Translations under genes and position numbers: made by a program
Origin: an uncultured bacterium
GTDB taxonomy: Bacteria > Verrucomicrobiota > Kiritimatiellia > CAIKKV01 > CAITUY01
Direction: 5' to 3'
Length of the DNA stretch: 5,098 nt
NCBI GenBank assembly: GCA_903934155.1
Contig: CAIZMS010000155.1
Span: 1-5,098, forward strand
In this document: positions 1 to 5,010 of the stretch, piece by piece
Layout: each line of letters begins with the position of its first letter
Position numbering within the stretch: position 1 is the first letter of the stretch
Notes under the pieces: model-generated
Database searches by the model: none
What the model saw: only the letters and a program-made list of their open reading frames with translations
Told to the model about the DNA's origin: nothing

Positions 1-331
1 AGGCACGCATCGCCTTGGTCTTTTTCTCGAGCGTGTACCCTTCGCCCGTAACCTTCACCTTGCACCCGACAAACTCCTCGATTTTTCCTTTTGGAACCCG
101 CACTTCGCTTCCGACCTCATCGACCAGCCGGAACCAGGTCATTAGGGGAGTGCCATCCTTTTTCTTCGTCTCCATCTTGGTGACAGTCCCGGTAATCGTC
201 ATTTCCTGAACAGCCATCTCCTTCTCGGCGGGCTTCTCCTTGCTTGCCACCTTGTTCGGGGTATTGCCAGCCCAAACGCCTGTCGCCATCATCGCCATCA
301 TCATCAATCCTGCCAAGCATTGCTTCTTCAT
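1..331 (-). CDS. Small exported protein of unknown function (C-terminus beyond window edge)
   Basis: The frame is open from an ATG at 331 down to the window edge, giving 110 visible residues and no stop, so the gene is partial at its 3' end. The start is supported by GGGAG about 10 bases upstream on the minus strand. Residues 1-21 look like a Sec signal peptide: a Lys-Lys n-region, a Leu/Met/Ala-rich core (including MMMAMM at 10-15) and V-W-A before Gly22, so cleavage after Ala21 is likely. A charged Lys/Glu/Pro linker follows (about 25-40). Then comes a beta-rich stretch (about 43-103) with TITGTVTKMETKKKDG, FRLVDEVGSEVRVPKG and FVGCKVKVTGEGYTLEKK. The alternation of short strands, a 'GTV' opening and a 'GKKVKVTGEG'-like close resemble small periplasmic OB-fold proteins; this fold is inference. 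There is no lipobox: Cys5 is inside the signal peptide. It is transcribed divergently from the gene at 588. I do not recognise a specific function. Confidence 0.82.
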   Translation of the reverse strand, partial: MKKQCLAGLMMMAMMATGVWAGNTPNKVASKEKPAEKEMAVQEMTITGTVTKMETKKKDGTPLMTWFRLVDEVGSEVRVPKGKIEEFVGCKVKVTGEGYTLEKKTKAMRA

Positions 332-354
332 GTGTCGCAGTCTCCCGTTTTCAT
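328..354 (-). other. Possible 8-codon leader mini-ORF overlapping the start of the exported-protein gene
   Basis: On the minus strand an ATG at 354-352 opens a frame of eight codons (MKTGDCDT). It stops at TGA 330-328, which overlaps the main ATG at 331-329 as ATGA. The Shine-Dalgarno of the main gene lies inside it. No ribosome-binding site precedes the mini-ORF itself, so its translation is doubtful. It is listed because mini-ORFs of identical length and overlap precede argS and the zinc-ribbon gene. Confidence 0.22.
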
Positions 355-402
355 CAATTTAACAGCCGTTCACCCACGCGGACAAACCCAGCCGCTTTCT
401 TA

Positions 403-432
403 TATATATAATGACTAGTATTAGGCATGCAA
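403..432 (-). promoter_or_regulatory. Candidate sigma-70 promoter for the exported-protein gene
   Basis: Read on the minus strand, TTGCAT (432-427) is followed after 18 bases by TATATA (408-403), within an alternating TA run at 401-410. A 16-base spacing to the TATATA at 410-405 is also possible. The predicted transcript would start near 396 and leave a leader of about 65 bases before the ATG at 331. The AT-rich island stands out from its surroundings. Assigned by consensus only. Confidence 0.4.
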
Positions 433-452
433 CAATTAAATAGCGAGGTGCG

Positions 453-462
453 GCAGGCCTGC
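453..462. repeat. Perfect 10-bp palindrome in the divergent intergenic region
   Basis: GCAGGCCTGC is a perfect palindrome lying between the two divergent promoter candidates. It could be an operator half-site pair or simply chance. No second copy of it was seen nearby. Confidence 0.3.
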
Positions 463-472
463 AAAGCAATTC

Positions 473-495
473 GCGAAGCAGGGGAATTCCTTCGC
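473..495. repeat. Inverted repeat in the divergent intergenic region
   Basis: GCGAAG at 473-478 is matched by its reverse complement CTTCGC at 490-495, separated by 11 bases. No T-run follows on either strand, so this is not an intrinsic terminator. It sits about 10 bases upstream of the plus-strand -35 candidate, a position suitable for a regulator, but no regulator can be named. The rest of 332-587 holds no convincing gene. Confidence 0.3.
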
Positions 496-504
496 AAAAT
501 CTAC

Positions 505-533
505 TTGTGTTCCAAATTCCGATTCTGCATACT
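505..533 (+). promoter_or_regulatory. Candidate promoter for the membrane coiled-coil gene
   Basis: TTGTGT (505-510), a 17-base spacer and CATACT (528-533) give a fair sigma-70 match. Transcription would begin near 540, leaving a leader of about 48 bases. A CATAAT at 559-564 is an alternative -10, but it has no suitable -35 and would leave little leader before the Shine-Dalgarno. Confidence 0.35.
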
Positions 534-577
534 GACCTCTGTTTTTCACGAACTGAATCATAATAGCGACGATCAAT

Positions 578-582
578 AGGAG
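578..582 (+). promoter_or_regulatory. Ribosome-binding site ahead of tandem ATG codons
   Basis: AGGAG lies 5 bases before the first ATG (588) and 8 bases before the second (591). The spacing slightly favours the second ATG, which would shorten the protein by one Met. The sequence cannot decide between them. Confidence 0.7.
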
Positions 583-587
583 ATACG

Positions 588-1022
588 ATGATGGAGAATG
601 AATCCCTGCGCGAGCCGAAAAATACAACCGTAATGTTCCTTGCCTTATTGGTGGTGGTGGTGGTCATCTGGGGTATCGTGGCCTCGGTAATGGCTTCCAA
701 TCGGCGCAAGGATTGTGAGCGCCTGACAGCCGAAAAAGAAGCGATTCGCATGGAGGCCGATCAGATCAAGCAGGAATGCCAGATCAAGGGCGATCAAGCT
801 GAGAAGCTCCGCCTCACCGCGCTGGAATGGACCCGGCAGCACCAGCTTCAGGTTCAGGAAGAGATGCGCAAAAAGTCCGACGAAGCCGCCAAGCAGGCGA
901 AACTAAAAGAAGCGGCTGTCAAGAAGCCTGTTGTCGCAGTCAAGGGCAAGGTTGTGCCGGTCAAGAAAAGCAGCACCAAGCCTTCCGCTTCGAAAAAGGG
1001 CGTCCATAAAGCGCACTCGTAA
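588..1022 (+). CDS. Small single-pass membrane protein with coiled coil and basic lysine-rich tail
   Basis: A 144-residue protein of unknown function. Residues about 14-36 form one hydrophobic helix (MFLALLVVVVVIWGIVAS) that includes five consecutive Val residues, four of them encoded by GTG repeats. Residues about 40-106 are rich in Glu, Lys, Gln and Arg and should form a long helix or coiled coil. Residues 107-144 are a low-complexity Lys/Val/Ala/Pro/Ser tail (KKPVVAVKGK, KKSSTKPSASKK) reminiscent of histone H1-like tails. There is no signal-peptidase site, so the helix is probably an anchor. The cluster NRRK just after it suggests, by the positive-inside rule, that the coil and tail face the cytoplasm. 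Cys43 and Cys64 are the only cysteines. The gene has a good Shine-Dalgarno and is closed by its own terminator, suggesting a single-gene transcript. Coiled-coil proteins with such tails are common and hard to assign; a role in binding nucleic acid, ribosomes or the envelope is only speculation. Confidence 0.85.
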   Translation: MMENESLREPKNTTVMFLALLVVVVVIWGIVASVMASNRRKDCERLTAEKEAIRMEADQIKQECQIKGDQAEKLRLTALEWTRQHQLQVQEEMRKKSDEAAKQAKLKEAAVKKPVVAVKGKVVPVKKSSTKPSASKKGVHKAHS

Positions 1023-1047
1023 AGGTTTTTAAAAAAAGAGTTTTCTG

Positions 1048-1081
1048 CGGGACGCTTGCAAGCGTCCCGTTTTTGTTTTTT
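1048..1081 (+). terminator. Strong rho-independent terminator
   Basis: A perfect 22-base inverted repeat (1048-1069) is centred on TTGCAA, with arms CGGGACGC and GCGTCCCG. It is followed directly by TTTTT, G and six more Ts (1070-1081). It lies 25 bases after the stop of the membrane coiled-coil gene and would end that transcript before the mutase gene. On the opposite strand the nearest T-run is about 10 bases from the stem, so it appears to act in one direction. Confidence 0.93.
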
Positions 1082-1096
1082 GTTGCCAGCATTAAT

Positions 1097-1103
1097 AAAG
1101 GAG
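1097..1103 (+). promoter_or_regulatory. Ribosome-binding site that fixes the mutase start
   Basis: AAAGGAG lies 8 bases before the ATG at 1112. The longer open frame beginning at 1073 would start inside the terminator T-tract and lacks a ribosome-binding site, so the ATG at 1112 is the real start. Confidence 0.88.
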
Positions 1104-1111
1104 AATTCAGC

Positions 1112-2434
1112 ATGTCAGGAATTTTCAAGGCTTATGATATTCGAGGGATTTACGGCGTCAACCTGAACGAGGCTCTTGCCCGTGATATTGGGCGGGCTTT
1201 TGTGACCTTTCTGAAATGCAAAAAGGTGGTCATAGGTTATGACATGCGTCCCCACTCCAAGCCCCTTTTTGAATCCCTGTGCAAGGGTATCACCCAGCAG
1301 GGAGGGGATGTAATCAACATTGGCCTGTGTTCGACTCCGATGTCTTACTATGCCAATGGGTCTCTGGGCGCAGACGCCAGCATCATGATTACCGCCTCTC
1401 ACAATCCAGGCGAATGGAACGGCTTCAAGCTCTGTCGCGAGCAGGGAATTCCGATCAGCGGCGCAACAGGAATCAAGGATATTGAGCAGATTGTAATGAC
1501 AAAAGCATTTGCCGCGCCCGCCGCGAAAACGGGCACGGTATCCACTTGCGACATTGTGCCTGCCTATGTGGCCCATGTGAAAAAGGCGGCAAAACTCAAG
1601 CGTCCGGTCCGGATTGCCGTTGATTTCGCCAACTCTATGGGAATTCTTGAGGCCAAGTGTTTGGAAGGCCTGATCGACATGACCCGCCTTTACGATACGC
1701 TGGACGGCACATTTCCAAACCATGAAGCCAATCCCCTGAACACGGAAACCCTTGCGGTACTTGAAAAGACGGTTCGGGAAGGAAAGTATGATTTTGGCGT
1801 CGCTTTTGATGGCGATGCTGATCGGGCCGGGTTTGTGGATGAAAAGGGAACGATCGTTCCCATGGATATGATCACAGCCCTGATCGCAACCAGTGTTCTC
1901 GAACAGGAAAAGGGTGTGATCTTTTATGATCTGAGAAGTAGCTGGGCTGTTAAGGAAGTGATTGAAGCCAGTGGAGGAACCCCGATGATGAGCCGGGTGG
2001 GGCATGCCTTCATCAAGCAGCAGATGCGTGACAACAAGGCAATTTTTGCCGGCGAACTGTCGGGGCATTATTACTTTCGGGACAATTACACCACCGAGAG
2101 CTCCGCGATGGCCGTTCTCTATATCGCCAATGTCATTACCAAGACCGGCAAAACACTGTCGGAATTAATCAAACCTATCCAGCGATATTTCGCCAGCGGG
2201 GAAATCAATTCCGAAGTTCACAGCTCAAGCGCCGTGCTGGACGCCATTCGAAAAAAATATAATGACGGAAAACTCTTGGAATTGGATGGCATTACGGTCG
2301 AATATGCCGACTGGTGGTTTAATGTGCGCTGCTCCAACACAGAGCCCCTGGTGCGTCTGAATCTGGAGGCGAAAACCAAGTCGGTCATGGACGCGCGCCG
2401 CGATGAATTGCTCAAGTTGATTCGCGGAACCTGA
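1112..2434 (+). CDS. manB: Phosphomannomutase/phosphoglucomutase (alpha-D-phosphohexomutase family)
   Basis: A 440-residue cytosolic enzyme that interconverts the 6-phosphate and 1-phosphate forms of mannose or glucose through a phosphoserine and a 1,6-bisphosphate intermediate. It supplies precursors for nucleotide sugars used in polysaccharide and envelope synthesis. All four family loops are intact. The N-terminal FKAYDIRG (5-12) is typical. The catalytic loop is TASHNPGEWNGFK with Ser96 as the phosphorylated residue. The metal loop DGDADR has Asp233, Asp235 and Asp237 for Mg2+. The sugar-binding loop is GELSGHYYFRD (314-324, with Glu315 and Ser317), and the C-terminal phosphate-binding loop is RCSNTEP (406-412). 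Length is close to the usual 450-460. The GELSGH loop fits dual PMM/PGM enzymes of the AlgC/ManB type rather than phosphoglucosamine mutase (GlmM). The symbol is a family-level choice; algC or pgm would be equally defensible. argS follows after 47 bases with no terminator between, so the two are probably co-transcribed. No clear promoter of its own is visible downstream of the terminator. Confidence 0.95.
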   Translation: MSGIFKAYDIRGIYGVNLNEALARDIGRAFVTFLKCKKVVIGYDMRPHSKPLFESLCKGITQQGGDVINIGLCSTPMSYYANGSLGADASIMITASHNPGEWNGFKLCREQGIPISGATGIKDIEQIVMTKAFAAPAAKTGTVSTCDIVPAYVAHVKKAAKLKRPVRIAVDFANSMGILEAKCLEGLIDMTRLYDTLDGTFPNHEANPLNTETLAVLEKTVREGKYDFGVAFDGDADRAGFVDEKGTIVPMDMITALIATSVLEQEKGVIFYDLRSSWAVKEVIEASGGTPMMSRVGHAFIKQQMRDNKAIFAGELSGHYYFRDNYTTESSAMAVLYIANVITKTGKTLSELIKPIQRYFASGEINSEVHSSSAVLDAIRKKYNDGKLLELDGITVEYADWWFNVRCSNTEPLVRLNLEAKTKSVMDARRDELLKLIRGT

Positions 2435-2458
2435 TCCCCGTGAACGGAGTCGTACATA

Positions 2459-2485
2459 ATGGGGCAGGGGAGAGTGAATCCATGA
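2459..2485 (+). other. Possible 8-codon leader mini-ORF overlapping the argS start
   Basis: ATG at 2459 opens eight codons (MGQGRVNP), ending at TGA 2483-2485. The stop overlaps the argS ATG as ATGA, the arrangement that allows translational coupling. This copy has a plausible ribosome-binding site of its own, GGAG at 2446-2449, 9 bases upstream. The argS Shine-Dalgarno lies within it. Confidence 0.28.
2467..2472 (+). promoter_or_regulatory. Ribosome-binding site that fixes the argS start
   Basis: GGGGAG lies 9 bases before the ATG at 2482. A GTG at 2440 would add 14 residues but has no Shine-Dalgarno at a proper distance, and the added residues do not resemble an ArgRS N-terminus. Confidence 0.8.
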
Positions 2486-4203
2486 CAACGCTGGAAGACT
2501 TGCTTTCGAATGTGATGCGGGAAGCCTTTCAAAAGGCGTTTCCGGATATCGATTCCGACTGGGTGGCTGTAATGGTTGTTGCCACCACCAACGCAGAGTT
2601 CGGAGACTATCAGTGTAATTACGCCATGGGGTTGGCAAAGACTTTGAAGATACCCCCGCGTCAGATCGCCGAGACAGTATTACGTAACACGCCGAAGCAC
2701 GAGGCCATCGACAAGGTTGCCCTTGCCGGGCCCGGATTCATCAATATCACATTGAATGCTGAATGGCTGACTCGCATGGTGCTTGCGGTTGGTCGTGATG
2801 ACCGGTGCGGCGTACCGCAAGTGGGGAGTGGTAAAACGGTCATTCTGGACTATTCCAGCCCTAATGTTGCCAAACCCATGCATATCGGGCATATCCGATC
2901 AACCGTGATCGGAAATGCGATTGACCGGCTACACCGGTTTCTCGGGTACCGCGTTCTGGCCGACAACCATTTGGGCGATTGGGGAACGCAGTTTGGCATC
3001 ATGATTATGGGATATCGCCACTTCGCTGATCCCGCGGCTTTGGCCGTAGGGCCGGTTGAGGAGCTTGAACGCGTGTATGTTAAGAGCTATGAACAATCTA
3101 AACAGGACGAGACGTGGTTGAACCAGGCCCGTCAGGAACTGGTTAAACTTCAGGCTGGCGATCCCGAGAATCGCAGGTTGTGGCAGCGTTTCATTGAGTT
3201 GAGCCTGACTGAATTCGATCACATTTATAAGCGGCTTGATGTGAAATTCGATCTGGTTCGAGGCGAAAGCTTTTATCATGACCGGCTTGCCGGAGTGGTT
3301 CAGGATTTGATTGAAAAGGGTTTGGCTCGCGAAAGTGATGGCGCGTTGGTGGCGTTTCTGGACGAAGAGAAGCTGCCTCCCTGTATTGTGAAGAAAAGCG
3401 ACGGTGGATTCAACTACGCCACCACCGATCTGGCCACCATTGAGAGCCGGATTTCGGAATTCCATCCCGACAAAATCGTCTATGTGACGGACGAGCGACA
3501 GCAACTTCACTTCAAGCAGGTTTTTGCCCTAGCCCGGAAACGTGGCTGCGTCACTCGGCTTGAGCATGTCTGGTTCGGCCTGATGCGCCTTCCGGAAGGA
3601 ACCTTCTCAACCCGACAGGGTAATGTGATCAAGCTTGAGAAATATCTGGACGAGGCCGAGGCTCGTGCCCTGATCATTGTGAAGGAAACCAGTCCCGATA
3701 TGCCCGAAGCCCGGCAAAAGGACATCGCCAGGGCTGCCGGAATCGGCGGGGTAAAATATGCTGACTTAAGCCAGAATCCTCAGAGTCTGGTGACCTTCAG
3801 CTGGGAAAAGGCACTGGCTTTGGATGGAAATTCAGCGCCGTACCTTCAGTATGCCTATGCTCGCATCGCCAGTGTGCAGGATAAGTTCAAGGACCAGTTC
3901 CCTGGAGTCGATCTCGCGAAATTCTCAATCAGTCTCGACCAACCCATTGAACGAACCCTGGCTGTGATGATCCTCCAGTTTCCTGAACTGGTGATTCGTG
4001 CTGCCGAGAGCTATAAGCCCAGCGTGCTGGCTGATTATCTTTACGGCTTGTCATCAGTCTATAGTACCTTCTACCAAAATGTTCCCTTTCTCAAGGCGCC
4101 CGAAGGAGTCCGGGAAAGCCGGGTCAATCTTTGCGCGATTGTGGCCAGAATCCTAAGACAAGGGTTGAATCTCATGGGGATTGAAACGCCTGACCGGATT
4201 TAA
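2482..4203 (+). CDS. argS: Arginine--tRNA ligase (ArgRS, class I)
   Basis: A 573-residue cytosolic enzyme that charges tRNA-Arg with arginine using ATP. Residues 1-115 are the ArgRS-specific N-terminal domain (Add-1 type; FGDYQCNYAMGLAK at 40-53 and GPGFINITL at 83-91), which contacts the tRNA elbow. The Rossmann catalytic core opens with SSPNVAKPMHIGHIRST, carrying the HIGH signature at 134-137, followed by DNHLGDWGTQFG (161-172). The KMSKS-equivalent loop is FSTRQGN (375-381). As in most ArgRS, the canonical KMSKS lysine is missing; Lys131, just ahead of HIGH, is in the position proposed to compensate. The C-terminal DALR-type anticodon-binding helical domain starts around 445 (NSAPYLQYAYARI at 450-462) and ends with GIETPDRI, close to the typical family C-terminus. 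Length is normal and no key motif is damaged. It follows the mutase gene closely. No terminator is visible after its stop at 4203, so read-through into the next gene is possible. Confidence 0.98.
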   Translation: MTTLEDLLSNVMREAFQKAFPDIDSDWVAVMVVATTNAEFGDYQCNYAMGLAKTLKIPPRQIAETVLRNTPKHEAIDKVALAGPGFINITLNAEWLTRMVLAVGRDDRCGVPQVGSGKTVILDYSSPNVAKPMHIGHIRSTVIGNAIDRLHRFLGYRVLADNHLGDWGTQFGIMIMGYRHFADPAALAVGPVEELERVYVKSYEQSKQDETWLNQARQELVKLQAGDPENRRLWQRFIELSLTEFDHIYKRLDVKFDLVRGESFYHDRLAGVVQDLIEKGLARESDGALVAFLDEEKLPPCIVKKSDGGFNYATTDLATIESRISEFHPDKIVYVTDERQQLHFKQVFALARKRGCVTRLEHVWFGLMRLPEGTFSTRQGNVIKLEKYLDEAEARALIIVKETSPDMPEARQKDIARAAGIGGVKYADLSQNPQSLVTFSWEKALALDGNSAPYLQYAYARIASVQDKFKDQFPGVDLAKFSISLDQPIERTLAVMILQFPELVIRAAESYKPSVLADYLYGLSSVYSTFYQNVPFLKAPEGVRESRVNLCAIVARILRQGLNLMGIETPDRI

Positions 4204-4228
4204 GGTCATGCTTGCATCCAGCCTGGCG

Positions 4229-4257
4229 TTGACTTGCCTGAAACGGTATGCGATAGT
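4229..4257 (+). promoter_or_regulatory. Good sigma-70 promoter with extended -10, upstream of the zinc-ribbon gene
   Basis: TTGACT (4229-4234, 5 of 6 consensus) is separated by exactly 17 bases from GATAGT (4252-4257, 4 of 6). A TG at 4249-4250 is placed as an extended -10. Transcription would start near 4264 with a leader of about 33 bases. It is the best promoter match I found in the window. It may drive both the zinc-ribbon gene and rnpB. Not tested experimentally. Confidence 0.6.
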
Positions 4258-4273
4258 GCCTTCGATTTTTCCA

Positions 4274-4300
4274 ATGACCGGCTACGGGAGGCCTACATGA
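4274..4300 (+). other. Possible 8-codon leader mini-ORF overlapping the zinc-ribbon gene start
   Basis: ATG at 4274 opens eight codons (MTGYGRPT), ending at TGA 4298-4300. The stop overlaps the main ATG at 4297 as ATGA. If the promoter at 4229-4257 is used, this ATG lies only about 10 bases from the transcript 5' end, with no Shine-Dalgarno, so translation would have to be near-leaderless. The main Shine-Dalgarno GGGAGG lies inside it. Confidence 0.25.
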
Positions 4301-4995
4301 CACCGTTGATCGAGAAACTGTTAATTCTTCAGGATCGTGACCTGAGGATTTTGAAATTCGAAAAAGAGTTGGCTGACATTCCTTTGCGGAAGGCAGCGAT
4401 TGACTCCATGCTGGACGATCATCGACAGGCCGTCGTGAAGGCGAAGGATATCCTGAAGGGGCGCCAAGCAGAAATCAAAAAATCGGAGCTGGAAATCGAA
4501 TCATTCCGGGAAAAAATCAGAAAATACCGGGATCAGCAAATGCAGCTGAAGAATAATCAGGAATTCCGCGCCATGGAAAAGGAAATCGAGGGCGTGACGA
4601 AGTCTATCCGACAAGTGGAAGATCGAATTTTGGAAATCATGGAGACCGTGGAGACAGCCCTGTCCGAGGTCAAGTCATGTGAGGACTCTCTTAAAACCGA
4701 TGAAGGGAGCGTTAAGCACGAGCTCGTTGCTATTGATAAGCGCGCCAATGACATCAGGGTCGAACTCGAAGATGTCAAAAAAGGAAGAGCCGTACTGGCG
4801 AGCGAGTTGGATGCCACGCGGATCAGCCAATATGACCGAATGTTCAGAAACAAAAAGGACAAGGTCTTGGTGGCCGTTGAGGATAACGGGACATGCGGCG
4901 GGTGCCACATGAAGCTACCGCCGTACATTTGTCACGATGCAAGAAAGCAGGCGGAAGTAGTCGCATGCGGTTATTGCGGACGGATGCTGTACTAG
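4297..4995 (+). CDS. Coiled-coil protein with C-terminal C4 zinc ribbon (DUF164 / zf-RING_7 type)
   Basis: A 232-residue protein. Residues about 1-30 (MTPLIEKLLILQDRDLRILK) match the usual family opening. Residues about 30-180 are charged and heptad-like and should form a long antiparallel coiled coil; it includes the family-like LKNNQEFRAMEKEIE (84-98). The C-terminal zinc ribbon has two Cys pairs, Cys200/Cys203 (CGGC) and Cys224/Cys227 (CGYC), ending in GRMLY, with the typical MKLPP between them. The start at 4297 has GGGAGG 5 bases upstream. An open frame reaches back to a TTG at 4234, but that would place the start inside the predicted promoter and without a ribosome-binding site. Members of this family are widespread in bacteria; a nucleic-acid-binding or scaffold role is suspected from the fold, but no firm function is known to me. 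The gene lies between argS and rnpB, 93 bases after the former. Confidence 0.92.
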   Translation: MTPLIEKLLILQDRDLRILKFEKELADIPLRKAAIDSMLDDHRQAVVKAKDILKGRQAEIKKSELEIESFREKIRKYRDQQMQLKNNQEFRAMEKEIEGVTKSIRQVEDRILEIMETVETALSEVKSCEDSLKTDEGSVKHELVAIDKRANDIRVELEDVKKGRAVLASELDATRISQYDRMFRNKKDKVLVAVEDNGTCGGCHMKLPPYICHDARKQAEVVACGYCGRMLY

Positions 4996-5010
4996 GTGTT
5001 GATATGGAAA

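Noticed and set aside
559..564. CATAAT as the -10 for the 588 gene
   Set aside because: No -35 at 16-18 bases upstream, and a start near 570 would leave almost no leader before the Shine-Dalgarno; the 505-533 pair fits better.
649..664. GTG/TGG trinucleotide repeat in the membrane helix as a phase-variation tract
   Set aside because: The repeat unit is three bases, so slippage would add or remove Val residues without shifting the frame. With four to five units it is too short to be a strong slippage site.
359..751. Open reading frame of 130 codons on the minus strand over the intergenic region and the 588 gene
   Set aside because: It overlaps the well-supported 588 gene and the promoter region. 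It has no convincing ribosome-binding site, and its product looks like low-quality random translation.
827..1009. Second-frame open reading frame inside the membrane coiled-coil gene
   Set aside because: Composition is a frame shadow of the Lys/Ala-rich tail; no Shine-Dalgarno or domain.
1115..2068. Open reading frame of 317 codons antisense to the mutase gene
   Set aside because: It lies wholly opposite a gene with all catalytic motifs intact. Its product is rich in His, Arg and Cys in the way of reverse-frame shadows, and shows no recognisable domain.
2929..3510. Open reading frame of 193 codons antisense to argS
   Set aside because: Fully covered by the ArgRS catalytic core on the other strand; no domain and no independent start signals identified.
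4208..4217. ATGCTTGCAT as a terminator after argS
   Set aside because: The stem is only 4 bp with a 2-base centre and no T-run follows, so it is not a terminator.
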